A stretch of 64,000 nt of DNA, taken from assembly GCF_004028095.1 (NCBI RefSeq), contig NZ_SBHM01000007.1, positions 372,001 to 436,000 of the forward strand, given 5' to 3'. This DNA comes from Paenarthrobacter ureafaciens. Lineage in GTDB: Bacteria > Actinomycetota > Actinomycetes > Actinomycetales > Micrococcaceae. Of this stretch, positions 24,667 through 31,842 are shown in pieces. Under the pieces are notes generated by a model. That model saw nothing but the letters and a program-made list of their open reading frames with translations. It was not told the origin of the DNA and did no database searches. Position 1 is the first letter of the stretch. Each line of letters opens with the position of its first letter. The position numbers and the translations under genes are program-made.

Positions 24667-26685
24667 TTGCTTTCACCTGAAACACCACGCGGTCCGTCCG
24701 TTTGGAGCAGCGTCCCCGGGCTTGGGTACGGCGGTGACTACAACCCCGAACAGTGGCCCGAACACGTCCGGCTCGAAGACATCGATCTGATGAAAGAGGC
24801 CGGCGTCAACCTGCTGAGCGTTGCCATCTTTTCCTGGGGCCTCCTTGAGCCAAGCGAAGGCAATTACGACTTCGCGTGGCTTGATGATGTCCTGGACAAT
24901 CTCCACGGCGCGGGCATCAAGGTTGCCCTGGCCACCGCCACCGCTTCTCCCCCGGCATGGCTTGCCCGCAAGCATCCCGAAATCCTTCCCGTCACTGCGG
25001 AAGGAACCCGGCTGGAACGGGGCTCGCGACGGCACTACTCGCCGTCGTCGTCGGTGTACCGCCGGTACGCCACAACCATGACGCGGGTCATCGCCGAACG
25101 CTACAAGGACCACCCGGCGCTGGCACTGTGGCACGTCGACAACGAACTCGGCTGCCACGTCGGCGAGTTCTACGGCGAGGAGGATGCAGCCGCTTTCCGC
25201 CTGTGGCTTGAGCGCCGCTACGGCAGCATCGATGCGTTGAACGAAGCGTGGGGCACAGCCTTCTGGTCCCAGCACTACGCATCCTTCGACGAGATCATCC
25301 CGCCGGGCCTGGCCCCCACCACGCTCAACCCGGGCCAGCAACTGGACTTCGCACGCTTCAACTCCCGGGCCTTCATGGACTACTACCGCGAGCTGCTGGC
25401 TGTTCTTCGCGAGGTCACCCCCGATGTCCCGGCAACCACCAACTTCATGGTCTCCAGCGCAACCAAAACCCTGGACTACTTCGACTGGGCCAAGGACATG
25501 GATGTCATCGCCAACGACCACTACCTGGTGGCCGCCGATCCCGAACGGGAAATCGAACTCGCCTTCAGCGCCGACCTGACCCGCGGCGTCGCCGGCGGCA
25601 ACCCATGGATCCTCATGGAACATTCGACGTCGGCCGTGAACTGGCAGCCTTACAACCAACCCAAGATGCCCGGCGAAATGCTGCGCAACTCACTGGCCCA
25701 CGTCGCGCGCGGAGCGGACGCCGTCATGTTCTTCCAATGGCGCCAAAGCAAGGCCGGTTCGGAGAAATTCCACTCGGCCATGGTGCCGCACGGCGGCCGC
25801 AACACCCAGGTCTGGCGCAACGTGGTGGACCTCGGGGACGCCCTGCGCAGACTGGAGCCGGTCAAGGGTTCGCGCGTTGATTCGCACGTTGCCATCGTCT
25901 TCGATTACGAGGCCTGGTGGGCTTCCGAGCTCGACTCGCACCCCAGCCAAGGCGTCAAATACCTGGACACAATGCGGGCATTCCACCGCGCCCTGTACCT
26001 CCGCGGCGTGACCGTCGACTTTGTCCACCCCTCCGCGGACCTGGGCGGTTACGACCTCATCCTCGTTTGCACGCTGTACTCGGTTACGGACGAAGCCGCC
26101 GGGTCCGTCGCCGCCGCAGCAAGCGACGGAGCAACCGTCCTCATCAGCTACTTCAGCGGGATCGTGGACGAACGCGATCACATCCGGTTGGGCGGCTACC
26201 CGGGCGCGTTCCGGGAACTGCTGGGAATCCGGACCGAGGAGTTCCACCCGCTCTTCCCCGGCACGCCGGTGACCTTGAGCGATGGAACTGCCGGCTCGGT
26301 GTGGAGCGAACAGGTACAGGCGCTCGAAGCCACCGAGGTCCTTTCCACGTTCACGCACTACCCGCTCGAGGGCGTACCTGCCGTGACACGCCGGGCCACG
26401 GGCGCCGGCTCGGCGTGGTACCTCGCGACCCTCCCGGATGCGGACGGCGTCGATGCACTCACCGCGCGCTTGCTGGAGGAGGCAAAGGTGACCTCGGCAG
26501 CGGAAGCTTCTGCCGCCGTCGAGCTTGTCCGCCGCCGCTCCGCGGACGGCCGCAACTTCCTGTTCGCCATCAACCACAGCCGGGAGGACGTGGCGGTGAA
26601 GTCCGACGGCGTGGAGTTGCTGGGCGGCCAGCGCTTCACGGGCGTTGTGCCTGCCGGAGCCGTGGCTGTCATTGCCGAAGACTGA
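24667..26685 (+). CDS. Beta-galactosidase, GH42 (YesZ-like)
   Basis: Hydrolyses terminal beta-galactosyl units, for instance from galactan side chains of rhamnogalacturonan I. The chosen start is TTG 24667, since GAAGGAG ends 4-5 nt before it and homologues start near GYGGDYNPEQWPE; length is then 672 residues. The acid/base Glu160 lies in HVDNELGCHVG and the nucleophile Glu318 in WILMEHSTSAVNW. Domain A is a TIM barrel to about 370, followed by the glutamine-amidotransferase-like trimerisation domain (SRVDSHVAIVFDYEAWW) and a beta domain. No signal peptide is present, so it acts on imported oligosaccharides. It is divergent from the YesO-type binding protein. Confidence 0.95.
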   Translation: MLSPETPRGPSVWSSVPGLGYGGDYNPEQWPEHVRLEDIDLMKEAGVNLLSVAIFSWGLLEPSEGNYDFAWLDDVLDNLHGAGIKVALATATASPPAWLARKHPEILPVTAEGTRLERGSRRHYSPSSSVYRRYATTMTRVIAERYKDHPALALWHVDNELGCHVGEFYGEEDAAAFRLWLERRYGSIDALNEAWGTAFWSQHYASFDEIIPPGLAPTTLNPGQQLDFARFNSRAFMDYYRELLAVLREVTPDVPATTNFMVSSATKTLDYFDWAKDMDVIANDHYLVAADPEREIELAFSADLTRGVAGGNPWILMEHSTSAVNWQPYNQPKMPGEMLRNSLAHVARGADAVMFFQWRQSKAGSEKFHSAMVPHGGRNTQVWRNVVDLGDALRRLEPVKGSRVDSHVAIVFDYEAWWASELDSHPSQGVKYLDTMRAFHRALYLRGVTVDFVHPSADLGGYDLILVCTLYSVTDEAAGSVAAAASDGATVLISYFSGIVDERDHIRLGGYPGAFRELLGIRTEEFHPLFPGTPVTLSDGTAGSVWSEQVQALEATEVLSTFTHYPLEGVPAVTRRATGAGSAWYLATLPDADGVDALTARLLEEAKVTSAAEASAAVELVRRRSADGRNFLFAINHSREDVAVKSDGVELLGGQRFTGVVPAGAVAVIAED

Positions 26686-26686
26686 C

Positions 26687-26749
26687 CCAAGCAGGTCGCA
26701 GCAGGGCGCGTTCTGAACGTTCTCAACGCGCTCTAATGCGACCTGGTTG
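26687..26749. repeat. Palindromic intergenic element, copy 1
   Basis: Imperfect inverted repeat bounded by CCAA (26687-26690) and TTGG (26746-26749), with arms CAGGTCGCA (26692-26700) / TGCGACCTG (26737-26745) and core GCGCGTT / AACGCGC. The same plan (CCAA, stem with GCGCGTTCTGA, AACGCGC, TTGG) occurs at 35073-35136 and 44414-44473. It starts one base after the GH42 stop codon. Confidence 0.75.
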
Positions 26750-26765
26750 GGGCTGGGGACGCGAA

Positions 26766-26804
26766 AGCGCCCCGGGCGAATCTTTACGATTCACCCGGGG
26801 CGCT
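26766..26804. terminator. Strong bidirectional hairpin between convergent genes
   Basis: AGCGCCCCGGGCGAATC (26766-26782) pairs with GATTCACCCGGGGCGCT (26788-26804) at 16 of 17 positions around a 5-nt loop (TTTAC). It lies between the GH42 gene and the convergent solute-binding protein gene and would serve both. Confidence 0.75.
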
Positions 26805-26834
26805 GAGGGAAGTGCGCTGAGGGATGCGGTGGAG

Positions 26835-28211
26835 CTAGGCCCCGATCGCGGACTTCATTTCATCCGAAGCCTTCTTGCCCGCTTCCTCGGTGGAGAGCCT
26901 GTTGAACAGGACCTCTGAGGTGTAGCGCTTGATGATCTCCTGGATGGCACCGGCGCCCTTCGGCGGAGCGGCGGGAGCTTCACCGAGCTCCGGCTGGATC
27001 TCGCTGATGAAGTCCACCACCTTGGTGTCCGCGGGAGCCAGCTTGGTCTTGATCGCCTCGCGGACATCCGAGTTCGGGTACACACCGCGGTCAGCCAGGA
27101 GGATCTCGCCGGCCTTGACGTTGTTGGTCAGGAAGTCGATGAACTTGGCGGCCTCTTCGGGGTGCTTGGTCCGCGATGAGGCAGACCAGAACTGTGAAGC
27201 CTTGTACCAGAGCCCAACATCCTCAGCCCTGCCGGTCTTGGACGGGAAGCGGAGGATCTCCAGTTCGCCGCCGGAAGCCTTCTCCAAGGCGGGCAGCTGG
27301 TTGGACCACCAGAAGGCCATGCCGTTCTTGCCGGTTGCCAGTCCGCTCTGGTCAAGCGGCGCGGCTTCAGCTTCGATGATTTCCGACGCCGACGGTACAG
27401 CCTTCTTCTCGCTCAACTTCTTCAGGTTGTCCCAGTAGCCGGCGATGTCGGACGGCTCGAAGCCGAGCTTGCCGTCTTCGGTGTAGAGGGACTTGCCGTT
27501 TTGGCGCAGCCACACGCCGAGCGACGCTTCGTCAGTGCCGTAGGCTGCTGCACCGTAGGTGCCCTTGGGGGACTTCTCGGTAACCTCGGCGGCGATGCGC
27601 TCGAAGTCATCCCAGGTCCAGGTCTTGTCATCCGGGAGCTCCACGCCGGCGGCCTTGAAAACGGCCGGGTTCGCGAGGATGGTTGCTGCGTTGATGCCGG
27701 CGGCAATGCCGGTGAGGCCCTTGGGACCCTTGCCCGCATTCAGGGCCGCTTCATCGAGCTTGGAAGTATCGATCTGGTACTTGGAGAGGTCAAGCAACGC
27801 GCCACGGCTGGAGTATTCGGTGATGTACTTTTCGTCCATCTGGATGATGTCCGGGGCGTCGTTGGCCGCCACCTGCGTGGCGAGCTTGTCCCAGTAGCCG
27901 GACCAGTCGCCGTATTCAGCCTTGATGGTGATATTCGGGTTCTCCGCTTCGAAGGCCTTGATGGCTTCCTGGGTCAGCTGTGCGCGCTTGTCCCCTCCCC
28001 ACCAGGAGAAGCGAAGCTCCACCTTGCCGTCGGCACTCTTGGCCTCCGACCCTCCACCACAGGCGCTGAGGGCCAGGACGGCTGCCGCCGTGGCTGCGAT
28101 AATGGCGGAGGCGCGAAGTTTGCGCCCGGACTTCCTGGCCTTGGGCTCCTGCGCGCGCGTCTCCGGCGATGCTGCGCGGGCGACTGCTCCACCCTTTGGA
28201 AATAACGGCAC
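26835..28211 (-). CDS. Extracellular solute-binding lipoprotein, YesO type
   Basis: Binding protein for the third importer. Start GTG 28211 is chosen because GGAG lies 6 nt upstream; in-frame ATGs further up fall inside the operator at 28244 and lack a ribosome site. The 458-residue product has an unusually long, basic n-region (about 35 residues, RAQEPKARKSGRKLR) before the hydrophobic segment and lipobox LSACGGG. The body has VELRFSWWGGDKRAQLTQEAIKAFEAENPNI and SPKGTYGAAAYGTDEASLGVWLRQNGK, close to the protein at 23175. The permeases at 28377 and 29302 precede it on the same strand, but it has its own operator, so separate transcription is likely. Confidence 0.92.
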   Translation of the reverse strand: MPLFPKGGAVARAASPETRAQEPKARKSGRKLRASAIIAATAAAVLALSACGGGSEAKSADGKVELRFSWWGGDKRAQLTQEAIKAFEAENPNITIKAEYGDWSGYWDKLATQVAANDAPDIIQMDEKYITEYSSRGALLDLSKYQIDTSKLDEAALNAGKGPKGLTGIAAGINAATILANPAVFKAAGVELPDDKTWTWDDFERIAAEVTEKSPKGTYGAAAYGTDEASLGVWLRQNGKSLYTEDGKLGFEPSDIAGYWDNLKKLSEKKAVPSASEIIEAEAAPLDQSGLATGKNGMAFWWSNQLPALEKASGGELEILRFPSKTGRAEDVGLWYKASQFWSASSRTKHPEEAAKFIDFLTNNVKAGEILLADRGVYPNSDVREAIKTKLAPADTKVVDFISEIQPELGEAPAAPPKGAGAIQEIIKRYTSEVLFNRLSTEEAGKKASDEMKSAIGA

Positions 28212-28243
28212 TGTAGTCTCCGATCCTCTTTGATCCACTGTGG

Positions 28244-28261
28244 TGAGAAAGCGTTTTCTCA
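28244..28261. promoter_or_regulatory. LacI-type operator TGAGAAAGCGTTTTCTCA
   Basis: An 18-bp near-perfect palindrome (symmetrical at all but the two central-flanking pairs), 33 nt upstream of the GTG start of the solute-binding protein gene. The identical 18-mer is at 41095-41112 before the galacturonate operon and its LacI gene, and a 17/18 match at 30489-30506. Confidence 0.8.
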
Positions 28262-28376
28262 TTGAATTTATGATATAAGTCACAAGCTTGTGTGACAAGT
28301 ATTTCTTGCTGGCTGGATTGCATGGGAGGAGCCGGCGCATACCGGTCCCTCCCCGCAGGCGGGGCGCCTGATTGGT

Positions 28377-29309
28377 CTACTTGATGCCCGTGGTGGCGAT
28401 GCCTTTGATCAGGAACCGCTGGCCGAACAGGAACACCAGGAAAACGGGAAGCAGGGACACGATGGACATCGCGAACAGCGATCCCCAGCTGGTGGCGGAC
28501 TGCGAGTCCACGAACGCGCGGAGGGCAACAGGAACCGTGAACATGTCCGGATCCGTCAGGTAGATCAGCGCGCTGAAGAAGTCGTTCCACGTCCAGATGA
28601 ACGTGAAGATGGTGGTGGTGGCCAGGGCCGGGACCATCAAGGGAAGGATGACGCGGAGGAAGATCCTCGGGTGACCGGCGCCGTCGATCCTGGCAGCCTC
28701 GTCAAGCTCCTTCGGAATACCGCGGATGAACTGGACCATCAGGAAGACGAAGAACGCGTCCGTTGCCAGCAGCTTGGGAACGATGAGCGGCCAGAACGTG
28801 TTCACCCATCCGATCTGGGAGAACAGGATGTACTGCGGAACGATCACCACGTGGAACGGCAGCATGATGGTCAACAACATGATGCCGAAGAAGAGCTTCT
28901 TGCCCGTGAACTGAAGCCTTGCGAACGCGTACGCCGCCATGGAGCACGAAATCAGGTTGCCGATGATCGAGCCCAGCACCACGATCGCCGAGTTGACCAT
29001 GTAGTGGCCGAACGGGTGAGTCAGCGCAGACCAACCGTCCGTGTAGTTGCTCATCTCCAGGTTCTGCAGCCAGAGGCCGGGCTCGCGGAAGATGAGGTCG
29101 TTGGGCCGCAGGGAGGAGACCACCATCCACAGCAGCGGGTAGATCATGATGCCACCCACCAGGATCAGGATGGCGTGCTTGATGAGTCCTTTGACGCGTG
29201 CGCTCCGGCTGAAGGCAAGGCCTCCGGGTGATTCACGGCGGCGCGGGGTCTTGCCGGGCTTGTCGGCGGAAGAACCGGATGCGGGAGGCAGGGTCTGAGT
29301 TTTAGTCAT
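28377..29309 (-). CDS. ABC transporter permease, YesQ/MsmG type
   Basis: CUT1 permease; start ATG 29309 (MTKTQTLPPASG) overlaps the 3' end of the partner permease by 8 nt, giving 310 residues. It has six membrane segments after a basic tail (RRRESPGGLAFSRSARVKGLIKHAILILVGGIMIYPLLWMVVSSLRPND) and an EAA loop ELDEAARIDGAGHPRIFLRVILPLMVPAL. It ends RFLIKGIATTGIK. The sequence is close to that at 21272, indicating duplication of a YesOPQ-type system. A longer upstream frame has no ribosome site and was not used. A weak GC hairpin (CCCCGC/GCGGGG near 28351-28364) follows the stop. Confidence 0.94.
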   Translation of the reverse strand: MTKTQTLPPASGSSADKPGKTPRRRESPGGLAFSRSARVKGLIKHAILILVGGIMIYPLLWMVVSSLRPNDLIFREPGLWLQNLEMSNYTDGWSALTHPFGHYMVNSAIVVLGSIIGNLISCSMAAYAFARLQFTGKKLFFGIMLLTIMLPFHVVIVPQYILFSQIGWVNTFWPLIVPKLLATDAFFVFLMVQFIRGIPKELDEAARIDGAGHPRIFLRVILPLMVPALATTTIFTFIWTWNDFFSALIYLTDPDMFTVPVALRAFVDSQSATSWGSLFAMSIVSLLPVFLVFLFGQRFLIKGIATTGIK

Positions 29310-30246
29310 CGTAGAACACCCAATACTTTGAAGCGATGAAGTTGATGGCCGTGAAGGCACCGATGATGACCAGCAGGAACCAGGCCATCGCTGAGGCGTA
29401 GCCCATGTCGAACTGGCCAAAGCCCTTCTGGTACAGGTACAGCGTGAAGAACATGGTGGAGTCCGACGGACCGCCATTGCCACCGGAGACGATGAACGCC
29501 TGCGTGAACGACTGGAAGGATCCAATGATCTGGAGCACGAGGTTGAAGAAGATGATCGGGCTCAGCATGGGAATGGTGATCCGCCAGAACTTCTGCATGG
29601 TGGTGGCACCGTCAACTTCGGCAGCCTCGTAGTACATGTTCGGAATCTGCCGAAGGCCGGCCAGGAAGATGATCATGGGGCTGCCGAAGGTCCACACGTG
29701 CAGCAGGATGATCGAACCTAGTGCGGTGTTGGGGTCAGAGATCCAGCCCGGGCCTTCGATGCCGATCATGGCAAGGACCTGGTTGACCAGGCCGGTGGTG
29801 CCGAAGATCTGCTTCCACAGGATGGCAACGGCCACCGAGCCACCCAGGAGCGAGGGCAAGTAGAAGATGGAGCGGTAGAACGGGAGACCACGCAGCCCCT
29901 TGTCCAGGACCAGCGCAATCAGCAGCGCCACGGCCAGCTGCAGGGGAACACCCACCAGGACGTAAGTGAAGGTGACCCGCAGGGAGTTATGGAGCCGCGC
30001 ATCGCCGAACATGCGGGCGAAGTTGTCCAAGCCAACCCAGGCCGGCGGCTGCAAGAGGTTGTAGTCCGTGAAGGACAGGTAGAGCGACATCAACATGGGG
30101 CCAACAGTGATGACCGCCAGGCCAAGCAACCAGGGCAGAAGGAAGATGTAGGCGGCCTTGTTGTCGCGGCCGTTCGCCTTCTTCTCTTCCTTTGTCATGG
30201 GACCCTTGCGTCGGGTCATCGATGAGAGTTCACCAATCGCGCTCAT
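29302..30246 (-). CDS. ABC transporter permease, YesP/UgpA type
   Basis: The 314-residue CUT1 permease starts at ATG 30246 with GGGAGGA upstream. After a charged tail (KEEKKANGRDNKAAYIFLLPWLLGLAVITVGPMLMSLYLSFTDYN) it has six membrane segments and the EAA loop NMYYEAAEVDGATTMQKFWRITIPMLSPIIFFNL. The C-terminus INFIASKYWVFYDD is typical. It is first gene of the transcript divergent from the hydrolase-Gfo-M24 operon; both are controlled from a shared region with two operator candidates. Confidence 0.94.
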   Translation of the reverse strand: MSAIGELSSMTRRKGPMTKEEKKANGRDNKAAYIFLLPWLLGLAVITVGPMLMSLYLSFTDYNLLQPPAWVGLDNFARMFGDARLHNSLRVTFTYVLVGVPLQLAVALLIALVLDKGLRGLPFYRSIFYLPSLLGGSVAVAILWKQIFGTTGLVNQVLAMIGIEGPGWISDPNTALGSIILLHVWTFGSPMIIFLAGLRQIPNMYYEAAEVDGATTMQKFWRITIPMLSPIIFFNLVLQIIGSFQSFTQAFIVSGGNGGPSDSTMFFTLYLYQKGFGQFDMGYASAMAWFLLVIIGAFTAINFIASKYWVFYDD

Positions 30247-30444
30247 TGCGTCCTCCCTGCGAGACCCTGAACGCCCGACGGCGCCTCAGGGTGATGCTTT
30301 TCGGCCATGTGGTCTCCTTTGGTCATCGTGGCCTGCCACGGAATTCGTGCTGGGACTTGCTGCCTTCCGGGACCGCCGGAGAAAACCGGCGCTGCCCTCT
30401 GATTTTCCGGGATTTCGATCCCGACGTTCAGCGGCTCCGTACCA

Positions 30445-30506
30445 AAGTAAACGTTTTCTTGACCCATGTACAGCCTTTTGCTAATTTTTGAGAAAGCGTT
30501 TTCTTA
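30445..30506. promoter_or_regulatory. Two LacI-type operators in a divergent promoter region
   Basis: AAGTAAACGTTTTCTTGA (30445-30462) and TGAGAAAGCGTTTTCTTA (30489-30506) are 44 bp apart start to start, about four helical turns. The second differs from the 28244 and 41095 operators by one base. They lie in the 384-nt gene-free stretch 30247-30630 between the YesP-like permease and the hydrolase gene. Nothing else was recognised in that stretch. Confidence 0.75.
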
Positions 30507-30630
30507 GTAGCGCCAATGCAAAGTTTTCCCCACGCTGAAGAAGCTCGGCGTGCGGTTTCGCAAACCCTCCGCCCAGCGAAGCAGGACTCCCATTGTTTCC
30601 TATCAACCCAGTTCCCCAGGGCCCGTCACC

Positions 30631-31842
30631 ATGCCGGTGACTGAAACGGCGGAACGCCCCGGCGCAATCGCCGGGTACGAAGATTGGCCGGACTACGCCG
30701 CGCGCAACACCGGTCCGGGTACAGGCTTCGAGGGAAGTTCGCCGGCAGCCCGGCAGCTTGCCCTGACGTTGGGCGTCCCCGCCGTCAGCGGGAACCTCGA
30801 TTACACGGTGCACCGGGAAGTGGAACACGACGGCGTGGTCACCTCGCTCCTTGGCTGGCAGACCGGTTTTGGACCCCGGACCGCCGCGTGGTTCGTGCGC
30901 CCCGCCGGACCTTCGGGCCCCCTGCCCGGGGTCCTTGCCCTGCACTGCCACGGCGGCATCAAATCCCACGGTGCCGAACGGCTGGTGGCAATGCCCGACG
31001 GCGGAACCTCCTCCGCGCATCAGCCCGGCCCCGTGCCAGCGGGCTTGCGGACGACATTGTACGGGGGACGTCCGCTGGCAACCTGGCTCGCCCAGCAGGG
31101 CTTCGCGGTCCTGGCCCACGATGCCTTCATGTGGGGCAGCCGCGGTTTCACCCTTGACCCGCTCCCCTACCGAACGGCGCACGCCGTTGCCGGACAGGAG
31201 GCACTGTGGCGGGAGGCCGGCGTCGTACCTTCACCGGCAGAACGGTATAACGAGGCGGCCGCGGCGCACGAGGAAACGGTAGCCAAAGCCGCTGCCCTCA
31301 TGGGTACCACTGTGGCCGGGACCGTGGCCCACGACGACCTTTCCGCGCTCCATGTGCTGGCCGGCCTTCCCGGAGTGGATCCGGAGCGGCTGGGGTGCAT
31401 CGGGTTCTCCGGCGGAGGCGGCCGGGCCTTGATCCTCGCCGGCCTCAGCCCGCTGGTGCGCAGCTACGTCGTCACATGCATGATGACCACCTTTGCCTCG
31501 CTCCTGCCCGCCTACCTGGACGCCCACTCCTGGCTGCTGCACTCCCCCGGGTTGGCGGAGCTGGGCGAGTGGCCGGACATCGCGCTCCGGTCCCGGGCCG
31601 AGTCCGTATTGGTGCAGTATTCGCTTCGGGACGGCCTCTTTCCCGAGCAGGGGATGCGAGACGCGCACTCGTACCTCTCCCACCATCTGCCCGGCAGGTA
31701 CACCGGCACCTTCTGGGACGAGCCCCATGTGTTTACCCCGGCCATGCAGGACGAGGCTGCCGCTTTCCTCGCGTCCGGGCTGCGCGAAAAACGACCCCAT
31801 GCCACCCCACCTTCAACTGATCCCGCTAGGACGGCCCCATGA
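30631..31842 (+). CDS. Alpha/beta hydrolase (acetyl xylan esterase/dienelactone hydrolase-like)
   Basis: Predicted cytoplasmic serine hydrolase of about 403 residues with start ATG 30631; several upstream in-frame starts exist, so the N-terminus is uncertain. The nucleophile elbow is GFSGGGG with Ser260, an oxyanion segment is HCHGGIKSHGAERL (about 110-123), and the terminal His is in DEPHVFTP. An insert with WGSRGFTLDPLPYRT precedes the nucleophile, as in AXE1-type esterases. Its TGA overlaps the ATG of the Gfo/DUF6807 gene (ATGA). Being cotranscribed with an oxidoreductase and an M24 protein suggests it deacylates or opens a lactone of the sugar handled by them; this is inference. Confidence 0.85.
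   Translation: MPVTETAERPGAIAGYEDWPDYAARNTGPGTGFEGSSPAARQLALTLGVPAVSGNLDYTVHREVEHDGVVTSLLGWQTGFGPRTAAWFVRPAGPSGPLPGVLALHCHGGIKSHGAERLVAMPDGGTSSAHQPGPVPAGLRTTLYGGRPLATWLAQQGFAVLAHDAFMWGSRGFTLDPLPYRTAHAVAGQEALWREAGVVPSPAERYNEAAAAHEETVAKAAALMGTTVAGTVAHDDLSALHVLAGLPGVDPERLGCIGFSGGGGRALILAGLSPLVRSYVVTCMMTTFASLLPAYLDAHSWLLHSPGLAELGEWPDIALRSRAESVLVQYSLRDGLFPEQGMRDAHSYLSHHLPGRYTGTFWDEPHVFTPAMQDEAAAFLASGLREKRPHATPPSTDPARTAP

Noticed and set aside
23127..24680. Long plus-strand open frame (about 500 codons) opposite the solute-binding protein gene
   Set aside because: It is an antisense frame produced by high GC codon bias; the minus-strand frame has a strong ribosome site, a signal peptide and family motifs. 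Similar long antisense frames opposite rex (4675-5958), DAHP synthase (8723-10006), the Gfo/DUF6807 gene (31512-32930) and the M24 gene (33737-35023) were rejected for the same reason.
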